64,000 bases of DNA from Tetmemena sp. SeJ-2015 (taxonomy: Eukaryota; Ciliophora; Spirotrichea; Sporadotrichida; Oxytrichidae): assembly GCA_027382625.1 (NCBI GenBank), contig JAJKFJ010022898.1:62001-126000 (forward strand). Reading direction: 5' to 3'. Below, piece by piece: positions 53,100-64,000 of this stretch (positions are counted from its first letter, which is position 1; the number at the start of each line of letters is the position of its first letter). The notes under the pieces are model-generated. The model was not told where the DNA came from. It saw nothing but the letters and a program-made list of their open reading frames with translations, and searched no databases. The position numbers and the translations under genes were made by a program.

Positions 53100-54693
53100 A
53101 AAAAATATAATTAAATATATTTCCATTCCTTAATTTTAAATTTACTTCTACCAACAATCAGCATTTTATAAAAGCATAATTTATCTTTGAAAATATCCTC
53201 TATTAAATGCAGACCCTCCCTTTGCGTGGATTTATATATTTTATTCTTCTTTTTTTTAATTATTATTATTTTGCTAAAATTCTTCGTGTATATTATCTCC
53301 TTCTATTTAATTTTCTATAGCTTAATTTTATAAATAACCAGCCAATACATTTCGAGCTGACAGAAAACCTTCTTGATTATAAAAATATAAAAGGTGAGGA
53401 TTATGTAAATTTTGATAAAATTATAATTAAAATAATTGCTTGTTTTAAACTAAATATTATATTAAGTAGAGAGTTCGCTTTCTGTTTAAATCATAAAACT
53501 GAAAGTAGGGATAACTTTTATTCATCTAGTGATTAAAAAATAGTTCTTATTTACAAAATAGTTCAATGAGAAGATATTACGCGAAATAATTCCTATCAAG
53601 AAAACAGGCCTTTTTAATTTTAAGAAATGGATATTTTTGTATTTTAAAAATAATTCTCATTTTCCTGATAGGATTTAAGAAAATTCATTACAAATCCTGA
53701 GAGAAGCTACAAATTATAAAGCTATAAATTAAGAAGAAGGAAAATTAAACAAAAAAATGATGAAGGATTCAACTGAAATAATTGTTTATGGGCATCTTGA
53801 AGATCAGAAAAATTATCTCAGAGAAGTTTTCTTCTCTTAAGACTCGATTTGATTAATTTTTAGAAAAAATTGATGTATTAGTTGGGTAAAAGATATATAA
53901 AAAAGAAGAATAGTCGGAAATTATTACTTTAGTAGGAAAAATAAGTAAAATAAAATTTCACTGAAAAAGTCGTATTTCCCAGAATAGCACTTTATCAAGG
54001 CACAATTCTAAAAATATGCAACAATATACTTTTAAAATTCATTTTGGAAATTTAATTTGAAATTTAATAACCTCAAGTAAGACCCTATAAAATTTAGAAG
54101 CACTCTAAAATATGTAAGATTATCATTAGATTTGAAATTGTTTTTCATTTTGTTAATCTCTTCGTAATCGATTTATACAGTAGATTTCTCCATATTATTC
54201 TTTATGCATCTTGGCTAATGAGAAAATTAACTCTTTTATAATTTAATTTAATTAAAATAAATTTATTAATATTTCTGAGTAATTAAATAGCATTTTAATT
54301 TAGAAACTGTTAAGTTTTTGTCCACTTTATCTCTCCTTTGTGAGATTGGATCATCTAAGTAGACTAATCGGCGAAAATTGGATGGAATTAAGTCGAATTG
54401 CTCTGATTTAATCATCATTTCTTTGTTTTAATATTTTAATACAATTGCCTTTACCCAAGCATACATCTATTTCACAAAGCTATTCCTTATATGAAAAATG
54501 TATTTATTAGCAATCAAAGACAGGAGGATTAATGTTTATAATTAATGTTAGAGATCGCATTTTTGGAAGAGAGACATTTAATATTCAAAATAAGAAGATT
54601 TATTGAGAAAGAGAGATTTTCTGAAAGTATGTAGGCTTTAGTAAGTTCTGTTTTCTAATCATATTATAAATTACTTATACTTAAACCCTAAAA
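53100..54693. other. AT-rich region without a confident gene
   Basis: No supported coding sequence. It contains the 5' flank of the UNC93-like gene. Confidence 0.45.
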
Positions 54694-56482
54694 ATGGGAG
54701 AATAATCAAAGTACACTAACCTGGATAGAGTCACGATTATGTCAGTGGGCTTCTTCCTGCTCTTTGTGGCATTCAACTCAGCCGCCAATTTAAGTGCTCA
54801 AGTACTCAAGGACGATGGTTTTGATGGCCTTGGATTCTATACTATGGCAATCAATCAAATGATTTAGTTTCCTTATCTTTCATAATAAATTCATGTTTCC
54901 CTCTTTTATGATGAATGCTATACTTTGTGTTTGCATTCTGCAGTTTTATCTCAGCTGCAATTGTCAACAAGATTGGAATAAAGACCTCTCTCCTTATTGG
55001 CGGAATGTGCTATTTCTTTTGGGTTTTCTGCTTCCTGGCCCCCGCCTACAAATACCAGTATCCAGACTCAGATCTATTCCTATTTAAGAAGGGCTTCATC
55101 TACTTCATCTCACTATTCTCGGCTGCTATCAACGGCTTTGGGGTGCTGGTAAACTTTATTATACTTCTTTGTAAGATAATGTTTAATTTCAAATTCTTTT
55201 ATCCTCTGGGTGGCAGAGGGTAAGTATTGGCATTAAAAATTAATTTTCATTTTACTTTAAGCCCTTATTGCTTTTTATTACTTGGTAATACCTATCAGAG
55301 TGTGCCTCAGATTTGAACAAGGGATTCTTCTTCAGCTATTTCTGGGCCTATTTTATGTCCTCACAAATCCTTGGAAACCTGGCAGCTGCTTTGATCTTTG
55401 GAAACCTCTCACAGCCCATCTACTACATAATTATGTCGATTGCATCTTTCATTGGCTGCATGATCTTCATTTTACTTAAATTCATTTTTTGGAATTTTTT
55501 TTAAAAAACTCATTTTACTGAGGAAACCAATCAAGATTGAAGACCTCACTCAAGTCTAGGAAACTCTTAAATCAAGTTAGATCCGAGAAAACAGAGGACC
55601 CTCAAGGATTTATACCATCAGCCTATATATTTATATCATACCCAAATTTAAGATTCAAAGAGGATATCGTGGCGACCTTCCGTATGCTCATTTCATTCTC
55701 TCTATTTAATTGTTGCTAATTTCGAAGAGGATGTGCCTTGTGCTGCCTTTGATTATCTGGTCTGCAGTTTCTCAATCAATTTTCAGTGGCTGCTTCGTGC
55801 CCATGATGAATAACACTTTTAGTGACGCTTACACATCCAATGAGAAGTTGGAATACTCCCTGCTAGCTATGATCCCCTTGGGACTTGGATCTGTAATCGG
55901 CGGTTTCATCCAAGGATTCGTGGCTGATAAGTTTGGATAGAAACTGTCTATCCTCTACGTGATGCTCGTGAGCGCAGTTGCCTGGGCTGTGCTATTCACA
56001 TATGACGGCCTCTATGAATTTGGAGTTATCACCTTATTTCGTCACCTTCACTTGGGGAATCCAAGATAAACTACTCACTCTTTCTTACTCAAATTATCGG
56101 TACGATCATTTTTAAGGTTTAGCGGGATGAACAACTTATTAAACTGCACTTTAGGATTCCAGTTTGACTCAAAGGTGATCCCCTTCAGTATCCTTAAATT
56201 CATGCAGTCACTTTTCACATTTGTGTTCTTGGTTATAGAGTCAATCCTCCTCACACAGAAAGACTATATGATCTACTTCATATGCATGACTGTCATCTGC
56301 TACGCTGCTCTCACCGTCATGTTTTTCTTCCCCTTCAAAGATTAATCATCTAAATTAGTTATGCTTTATGGATAGGAGATATTTATTTTTAAGAAACTGA
56401 AAAGAATCAAGACCAAGGGGCAGCAGTTGTAACCAAGGATGAATAGGAGAGCTTTACTGATGAAAAAACTTATCGTGATTGA
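54694..56482 (+). CDS. UNC93-like major facilitator membrane protein
   Basis: ATG 54694 (MGEQSKYTNLDRVTIMSVGF), then the family's first helix (FFLLFVAFNSAANLSAQVL) and GLGFYTMAINQ. Further membrane segments: VFAFCSFISAAIVNKIGIKT, FFFSYFWAYFMSSQILGNLA, IIMSIASFIGCMIFILL, VLPLIIWSAVSQSIFSGCF, GSVIGGFIQGFVADKFGQKL, TFTWGIQDSGMNNLLNC, YFICMTVICYAALTVMFFF. A charged tail ends FTDEKTYRD at TGA 56480-56482. At least six IESs are removed (54858, about 55138, 55214, 55469, 55690, 56029), each restoring frame or family sequence. UNC93A relatives are multi-pass proteins, some linked to potassium-channel or receptor trafficking; the substrate is unknown here. Confidence 0.85.
54858..54917. other. IES, pointer AATG
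   Basis: AATG at 54858-54861 and 54914-54917. Removal gives TMAINQMLYFVFAFCSF. Confidence 0.85.
55214..55300. other. IES, pointer CAGAG
   Basis: CAGAG at 55214-55218 and 55296-55300. Removal gives VAECASDLNKGFFFSYF. Confidence 0.8.
55469..55519. other. IES, pointer ATTTTACT
   Basis: ATTTTACT at 55469-55476 and 55512-55519. Removal gives MIFILLRKPIKIEDLTQ. Confidence 0.9.
55690..55723. other. IES, pointer ATTTC
   Basis: ATTTC at 55690-55694 and 55719-55723. Removal gives TFRMLISKRMCLVLPL. Confidence 0.85.
56029..56048. other. Minimal IES, pointer TCACCTT
   Basis: TCACCTT at 56029-56035 and 56042-56048, a 13-bp excision that gives EFGVITFTWGIQ in frame. Confidence 0.65.
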
Positions 56483-57158
56483 AGATTATTAGATTGGCCT
56501 TTGCAATATGCACTCTGGAATTATGTTATATAATATTGGTATCAATGGAATAAGAACTTATTAGATAATCCTCAAGCATTTCACGTACCTCAATTACCAC
56601 TCATTCTCGAGTAAGAATAAATTTAAAGTGCAAATTATTGATCAAATCTATAATAAAAAAGCATTTGTGTTCAAAATAAAAATTTAACTTAAATAGCGTT
56701 CTATTATGGTTAAAGGGCTCATTTTTTAATTAGATGAAATTAATCCAGGGTTTTAATTTAACTAAATTAAGGTAATAGAGCTGACCATCTTTTCCTTTTC
56801 GTAGATAATTTATTGTTCAATTGTTTAATAGGAAACTTAATAGCAACTATTTTTAAAACCTATTTCATTTTTTTTGGATTAAGGGAAATAAATTTTAAAT
56901 TGCTCTCAAACTAAACTAATTTAAGAGCGATAACTTGGTCTCTAAGTTGTTTTTATTATGCAAACTAATGGAGACAAAGATTTTATTTAATTTTAAAAGC
57001 TTTGATATCTACTAATGTTATGATTTCTCTATTATTTTATAAAGAGAGACACATTAATAAAAATATTTATAGTTTGTATTTTTAATCTTCTTTCCATAAT
57101 TTAAATTTAAGCATTTTTGGATTCGTTTTGGTAGATACTTGACAACTTAAAATAAAAA
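56483..57158. other. AT-rich intergenic DNA
   Basis: 3' flank of the UNC93-like gene and 5' flank of the ABC transporter gene. No gene seen. Confidence 0.5.
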
Positions 57159-60100
57159 ATGGCTGAAAACAGGAACTCTAATTCTCAAAATAAACAGCAA
57201 ACAAAATATTTTATAATCTGTAATTTAAGTTTTTTAAAACTTCTAAAACTTTAAAAATTATTTTCTCTTAAATTATTTATTTATAAGGTTTTAATTATAG
57301 CAAGAACAAGCCTCAGAAAAAGGCATTAGATGGAGGCAATTATTTAAACTTAATTTCTCTTTTATTCATATTTTATTTTTCAATTCAAGATACTATTGAA
57401 GAAAAACTATTGGGTCTAATGAAAAAATATTCTTTTAAGAATTTTTTTACTATCCTAAATTAAATTTAAGATTTTTAATGATCAAACTTCCGAGATTACT
57501 TTATAGAGGTGCTGTTCGTGATTGGAATGGGCATTTTCATAACATTAGCTAACTTATTCGTCAATAAGTAATTTTTATTTTACAATAAAGAAGATATAAA
57601 TTTGAATTTTATTTTAAATTTATAAATTTAGAAATATTATTTTTATTTTTCCTTACTGAATAAAATGAAAATGTTGAAGAATCTCCAATAACAAATAGAT
57701 GATTTACTACTAATTAAAATCTATTTAGTTTTGATGCGTATTTATTTTTATTATTACTGAGAGTAATAATTTTATTCTCACTATCTATCATAAAGATTTC
57801 TTTTAATTCAATCCAAGAATAATATAAAAATTAATTATAGTAAACCCAAGATTAAGGTAATTATATTTGAAGATTAATTATTAAAGTGTTTATTTAGTCA
57901 GGTGCTTTTTTAAAAACTAATTATTGAATTAAGGTCAGAAAAATCAGGAACTTCTCCTCTTGGGGTGAAAATTCTTTCATTAGGAGCAATCTCAATATAA
58001 AATTTATGTATTGCTGTTTTTGCTGTTTTTATAATTACGAACAGTGGCAAAATATAAAAGGAGATTAAGATTTTATTAAAATTTCACACTGCCCTATCTT
58101 GCCAAATATCTATGTTTAAAAATATTAAACTTCGGATGCAACTGGTTCGCTCTAAGTGTTTTTAAAAAATAGTTAATGAATTCTCTGCTATAATTAAAAA
58201 AAGTAAGTTGAGAAATTGGGTCCAGATACTCCAGATAACTAAGCTCAAAATAATTTAGGCATTGGATGCTTTTTCCATATTACAAATCAAAACGATTTAT
58301 AAAAACATAGTTTAAAATAGCTATCTAAATATTAGGCTTTTTTATTTTGAAAAATTTATTTTCATAATTATAAAACTAGTTGCCTTAATATAATTTTAAG
58401 ATTGCTAAGGAAATTCGAATTTTGACTAGTGGAATAGCAACCCCTTGCTTTTAAACAACCCCAAAGAACTTCTTCAGCCCTTCTATCTCTATAACTTCAT
58501 CCTCTGCACATTAAAATATAAGATAAAATAAGGACATCTATTTTATTATTCTCTTATTATAAAATAAATATGTTGGTGCACAGCAATTCCGATAATCTTT
58601 GCGAACCCTTGCAGATTCATCTTGTACTAAATCGCTAAGGAGAAGCAAATTAACCTCATAGAAACACTTAGAATCCACAACTTAAAAATAAAAATTTAAT
58701 TTTATATCTCTTCACTTATCTAAAATTCTTCTTTGCATATATAAGTTTAAACAACTTAAGTGGAATCGCTTATGGGATGAGCTACATAGTCTCTTAAACA
58801 TTTAAAGATAATAATAATTTGCTTTATTAATAAATAATTTAAATTAGAAAGCTTTAGCTCTTCCTATCGCTGCTTTCACTTATTGTACTCTACCATTTAT
58901 AAATTTCATAAAATAAACTTTATTTTAACCCCCCTTTGTGCCCAATAATTCCCCTTAAGCCTTTCTAAAAACACCACCAATTTTCCTAAAACCCCCTAAA
59001 AACTCCAACCTTTTGAGCCTTTAAAAAATTTAAAAATAAAAAAATTAGTTTGGGAAATTTGTCGACTTTGGCTTGTTTTAAATATATAGGGGGCTTTTCT
59101 AGTTCGCCCCCAACCCGGGTTGGGGGTATTCAAATTAATCTTAATTTAAAAAAGGGGAGTCAAATATAAACTTTCTGATTTTTCTCTTTAAGCACTCCCA
59201 AAATTTAAAACCAAAAAGTTTTCCCAGAAAGGGGCTTGCTCATTCTTTTCCTCCCTAAACTTAACTGCTATTATAATTAATAATTTTTTAAAAGTAAAGT
59301 AATTAAAACGATTAAAGCAACTTATTAAAATAAGAATAAGGAATTCTAAGTAATATTTGTTATTTTGGGTTTACCATCTTTATTATGCTAGTGGACGTTT
59401 ACGCGCACTAGACATGTCCTAATGATGGCGAGACTCAGCAAGATTAATATCTTTACTATGGTTTTATTTGGGTTCCTTAAGTTCCTGCTTTGCTTTTGCT
59501 CAAAATCTTCTTAAATAAAAAATATTATTCTTCAAAAAAGAAATTAAAGAATAGAAATTATTATGTCAATTTAATATATTCTACAGCGATTAGGATTCAT
59601 CTATTTTTTAAACTTTTAATATTTTTGAGCACTATATACCAGAATCAAAGGATTCTTAATTAGGAAGGACAAATGTATATTTTCTATTGTCATCATATTT
59701 AAGTTAAATCTTTAAATTATAAATTTCTTGAAGGCAAGGTTTTCAATAAACCACTACTGGTCTGAAAATGATGAGTTTGACTAGTCTGCACCGAGAGTGA
59801 AGGCATATTTCGGAGCTCTAGTGGGAGATATAGTCCTCTACGCTTTCCTCTATCTGTATTTGCACCATGTCTGGAACAACAAAAGACCCTGGTGGTATCC
59901 CTTAAAGTATTCAAAATGATTTTGTATAATTTAAAGTGCTGCCTAAGAAAGAGCAAGCTTGTAAGGAAATGTGAAATTAAGATTTAATTTTTTCAAGTGA
60001 TATCAATTTTAAATAGGAAGCACCCTTACACTTTGACAGAGATAGGAAGTTCAAGGGCAGGGTCCAACAATTAGTCTCAGCACCAGAAACTTTTTGAGTT

Positions 60101-63100
60101 TTATTTTAAACGTAGCCGCTCACTTTCTCAAGATAAATAGGGTGATTTGGAGCATAGAGCAGAAGGAGGGACTTATAGATTAGTAGTTCAGATCCCAAAC
60201 CATTAAATTAATTTTTCAATCTATATACATTTAAATATATAAATTTAAAGACTTGAATTTATTAATATAAAAATTTATTATTTTATTGCGCACAATTGTT
60301 ATTTAGTTATTTAACCATACTCACTCTCAATCTGACTGAAGTGCCGAACAACAACTAGACTTTATCTTTTGCAAGCACTAAGAGAGTCATAGTTGATGTC
60401 AAGAAATTATTAAAAATTATCTTTTCGAATTAAATAGTTATAGATTATTTATTCAAGAACGTATACAAGAAGATGGGGAAGCAAAAGGACATGCTTTTGA
60501 AAGACATTCAATCTAACTATTAGAAGTGGCGAATAGCCTGTCCTCATCGGTGAAAACGGTTCTGGAAAGAATAATTAATAAAATAAAATTTATAACTTGT
60601 CTTTTGAAAGACAACTTTGACCAAAATTCTAGCAGGGCTGGAGTATTTTAAACTTATATTTTTATGATATTTTTAATTTAGTATCCTGATTTGAGAGATG
60701 AAGAGGAGCCACCTCAGATAGAAATCGATGGAGATGATCTTATTTTATTTATAATCTAGTGGTATGGCCCTAACTCGCGAGAAAGAACATTAAACTGTGC
60801 CAATAATTTGACTACCTCTTCATGGACCTAACCCCTCAGGTAGCACTTTCTGATGGTGTGTGAGATGCGAAACGTCCCAAAAGAAGTGACTTAAGAGAGA
60901 GTTCAAACACAGCTAAACTACTGTTTATTTTCATAATTATATTTTTAGCTTGACTAGCTTTTGCTCACAGATGACGCCAATAAACGGGTGAAGAAGTTAT
61001 CCAATGGTGTTAAGAGGAAAGTTTCAATAGGGATGGCTTTGCTTGGGGACTCCAAGTTCATAATTTTGGACGAGCCAACTGCTAATCTGAGTGACAAGGA
61101 GGCTGGGAGCTCTGGAATGTTATTTCCAGAGTGGCCAAGAATTCAGCTGATAGAGCTTAATATAATTCATTTAAAATAGTCCACTTTTATAAAAATTTGC
61201 TTTCCTAGTTACAACTTAAGAACTGAAGGACTTGAAGAGGAAGACACACAGCGAAAATTAGTAATAAGCCGCAAGTGCTGATTTTAGCAATCAAAGACTG
61301 CTAGAGCAAAAATACAAACATATTTTTAGAGTTATAAAATACTTTATTTTTAAGCAAACCAATATAATAGAGGAAGAAAATCGAAATCAGCAACAGAATT
61401 TTATATTTAAATTTGATTTAGAATTTTTACAATTTTAATTTGCTTAATCTTAATTATTTTAAACTTAAATTTTAAGCCTTTATAAATTTTAAGCAACAAG
61501 TAAATCAACAAGAATACATAGTTAACAAGATTTTCCTTATAAAAAGTGGACAGTTATGGAAATTCAGTTCTGTTGAGTTAAAATAATGATAATTTATTTT
61601 ATTTCTTTTTTTTTTTTGTTAGGAATTCAAGAGCAGAATAAGTTCAAGTCAATTCAAAAATAATATAAATTTTATAATTTATATGATTTCTTTGTATTTA
61701 TTCTTTAATTTAAATAATTCTTGTGATCAAAGATATTTTATAATAGCTAAAATTTCAGAAATAATTTATATTTCAACTAAATATTATAGGAAAATATTTA
61801 TCAAGTTTGATGCATAAATAAATTCACTGTTCTATTTTTAAAAAATATAAATGAATATATTATTAAACTATTAGAATACTGACGTTAGAGATACTTGGCT
61901 AACGAGAGAGTATATATGATTCACGAGAGCGAAAAAGACAATCTAGAAAGTTTCAAGCAGGAGCTAGCAGATTATAAATATTAATTTTCCTTATCTCAAA
62001 ATATTTCTTTAAGATTTTCTGAATCAATTCACTGAAAACCAAATCTAAGGGTAGGAATAAATAGTAAAACGTATATTTAGCTCCTACTTATTTTTAGAGG
62101 ACTTAGAAGAGAAAGGGAATGTGCGACTTTACGATATCGATTCTCCAGAATACATTTAGTTAAAATGACATTTTTATATCTAAATAATTTACTACATGAG
62201 TCAAGCTTAAATGAAGAGCATTGAGGACTATTTGTAAATAGATATTTTAATAACTTTTAAATTTTATGAGGACATCTTTATCGGAATGACTGGCTAAATA
62301 ATTTTACTTTACAGTTATAAAAAAGACACTTGCTAATTATTTATAACTGGCACAGAGGAGTAATAATAATAATAATTATCTTTTCTTTATTTTGAGGAGG
62401 AGAAGATTAAGGAAATTGAGAGGTTGTAAGACGAATCTACTACTTAACATGAAATCAATGGCTCCAAATAAATAAAATCGCAAAATAACAAAAATTATAA
62501 TCAAAATTTATTAATAATTATTAATTTAACTATTGTAAGCTCCCAAATTGTGACTGAACACAGAATAGAAGATCAAAATTGTCTATGAGAAAGAATTATT
62601 AATTTCAGTACTTTTATATTTATAGTCTGCCTCAAGTGTTCAATCCGTATTTTCACAATGACAGTGCTTTTCAAAAGTTCAGAAGAGACTTGCGCACTAT
62701 CTTCTTACTGCGATGGACGCTCCTCAAGAATCAGAAAATGCTCTACCTCACTTTCCTCAGCATCTTGTTCCTCCCAAGAATGATCATAATTATAATATAA
62801 ATACCTTCTAAATTTATTTTTTAATAGATAAAGTATGTTTCCCTTTATAATAATATATTTTTAAGTTTGTGATCATAATTTTCTCGCTACAAAACTTCTA
62901 TATCTACTCGAATGAATTAGCTGGCAAAGGGACTCCGCAAGTGTTTGGAGGTTCATATTCAAAAAGATTGAAATAATTTTGCAAGATATTTTATAATCAT
63001 GTACCAATGAAGAAAAGAGGGAAGTTTTCGAGTCTTATTAAAATATAATTAGAAAGTTTAATAATAATTATTTAATTTGAGTTATTTTAATTAAAAATAT

Positions 63101-64000
63101 TAGAATTAATTAATTGTTACAATTTTAATTATTTTATAGAGTCTCAAAGCGTTACAAACTTAATAAATTGATGAATATTTTTGTAAAAGTTACAAGAGGA
63201 GATCTTTCCAAATACTTAGAGACAGCGCGTGAAGTAGTCCCATAAGTTGCAAGCAATAGTTTATACTCTTAAAATTATTGTGAATTAAATACTAAGTTTT
63301 CTGCTTGTGCTCGGGTATCTTCCTCTACAATTAATGAATATAGACTATAATTTTATCATTTTATTGTAGTTGTGAATAAATTAAGTAGACGACATGTAGT
63401 CGAAGAGGAGATTTTTATATCGAAATATCGGCTTGTCTACCTTCAGCTACTACTTCGCATCCTTCTTTTTCGATTATTAGCATCTATAGATAGTTTATGT
63501 AGATTGATTTGAGATTGTTTGTTGGTGACGATACCCACACTGCTTTTGATAGCATGCCTTATCTATCAGATATCCTTCAGGTGCTATGACTACGCAAACA
63601 AGATCATCACACTCCTCGTCTTCGGTATCACAATCATACCTATGATGTACATCACAGGCCGCTTTTTCAAAAATAAGGATGACGCCTTCAGAAATGCAGG
63701 CATCTTCCTCTTCTTATTAAAACATTGTAAATGATAATTACTATGATGAAATAGAGTAATGGGAAATGTCTTTTAATATAAACTGTTAATTTCTTGTTTG
63801 GATTTTTCGTGGCAGAGTTCCTTAATGCCTACTCTGGAAACGATCTATATAATATTCCTACTAATCAATGCCCAAATGATACCCCTCCTACTCAAAAAGA
63901 TGCAGCTCATTTCAACTATGTCGCCCACACTCTCAGACTTTCCTTTTCTAGGCTAGTAGCTAATTTAATCTAGCCTCTCCTGTGATCTTCCTCTTGTGAT
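57159..64000 (+). CDS. ABC transporter, subfamily A type, partial at the 3' edge
   Basis: ATG 57159 (MAENRNSNSQNKQQ), then the cytosolic lead WRQLFK...LLKKNYWV. First membrane domain pieces: EVLFVIGMGIFITL near 57520, KQINLIETLRIHN and GIAYGMSYIV near 58640-58790. The segment before the first nucleotide domain is at 59775-59915 (YFGALVGDIVLYAFLYLYLH, RPWWYPL). Walker A is GENGSGKTT at 60550-60615, the signature LSNGVKRKVSIGMALLG and Walker B FIILDEPT at 60990-61080. A linker follows, with the second membrane domain from 62630 (FRRDLRTIFLLRWTLLKNQK; TFSYYFASFFFD; IPTLLLIACLIYQISF). Subfamily A proteins are long full transporters, often of lipids. Dozens of AT-rich interruptions exist, with pointers placed at 57196/57299 and 60565/60606. 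The second nucleotide domain lies beyond the window. Confidence 0.85.
57196..57303. other. IES, pointer AGCAA
   Basis: AGCAA at 57196-57200 and 57299-57303. Removal joins SQNKQQ to EQASEKGIRWRQLFK in frame. Confidence 0.7.
58930..59250. other. Second homopolymer-rich stretch, probably poor base calls
   Basis: Runs of C, A, G and T with the same texture as 26600-28030, inside the ABC transporter locus. It includes a 20-bp perfect palindrome at 59107-59126. Any coding here cannot be read. Confidence 0.6.
60565..60611. other. IES inside the Walker A motif, pointer GAAAGA
   Basis: GAAAGA at 60565-60570 and 60606-60611. Removal gives LIGENGSGKTTLTKILAGLE; unremoved DNA lacks a complete nucleotide-binding loop. 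Confidence 0.92.

Overview
Organism and DNA type. The window reads as germline (micronuclear) DNA of a hypotrich-like ciliate. TAA and TAG occur inside clearly coding stretches, read as Gln, and TGA is the only stop. DNA is AT-rich, and GT...AG introns run from about 36 to 100 bp. Genes are cut by short AT-rich inserts. Each insert lies between a pair of direct repeats of 3-8 bp, and removing one repeat plus the insert restores frame and protein motifs. This is the MDS-pointer-IES organisation of hypotrichs. I checked several dozen such inserts by hand; some have in-frame TGA. Three genes are also split between distant places on opposite strands (scrambled and inverted). In two of them the broken ends share a 12-bp pointer. 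No telomeric repeats or transposase genes were seen.

Layout. 1-0.5 kb: 3' end of an unknown gene (+). 0.5-0.8: unknown coding segment (-). 1.1-6.4: SCP/FCP1-type HAD phosphatase with long N/Q/S-rich arms (-). 6.6-7.6: type I membrane protein (-). 7.7-8.8: unknown protein (+). 10.2-10.6: coiled-coil protein (-). 11.0-12.65: GC-rich noncoding block split by a 1.18-kb element with 55-bp terminal inverted repeats. 13.3-16.6: three minus-strand Q-rich proteins ending in CaaX-like boxes, plus two less certain genes. 17.4-20.2: S/N/Q-rich protein (+). 20.4-22.2: mitochondrial succinyl-CoA:3-ketoacid CoA-transferase (-). 22.8-25.2 and 27.2-29.4: tandem calcium-dependent protein kinases (+). 25.9-26.4: C-terminal part of cyclase-associated protein CAP (-). 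29.7-30.2: N-terminal part of a CEP104-like protein (-). 30.5-38.5: DENN-domain protein (+). 38.5-38.9: C-terminal half of a phosphoglycolate/p-nitrophenyl phosphatase-type HAD enzyme (+). 39.5-40.7: proteasome assembly chaperone 2-like protein (+). 40.9-42.9: SET-domain methyltransferase (+). 43.1-45.1: rest of CEP104 (+). 45.2-46.0: N-terminal half of the HAD enzyme (-). 46.1-46.4: small intact membrane protein (+). 47.0-48.5: S/N/Q-rich protein (-). 48.7-50.0: N-terminal part of CAP (+). 51.1-52.7: divergent protein kinase (-). 54.7-56.5: UNC93-like transporter (+). 57.2 to the end: ABC transporter subfamily A (+), running off the edge.

How it fits together. In the germline these loci are not directly expressible. 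The expected product after development is a set of short somatic chromosomes, with IESs removed and the CAP, CEP104 and HAD segments reordered and inverted. Neighbouring genes have no evident shared pathway.

Caveats. Two stretches (about 26.6-28.0 plus 28.39-28.53 kb, and 58.93-59.25 kb) have a homopolymer-rich texture that looks like bad base calling; the first covers the start of the second kinase. A few one-base frame breaks remain, so not every frame break is an IES. Coordinates of interrupted genes are outer limits, not contiguous reading frames.
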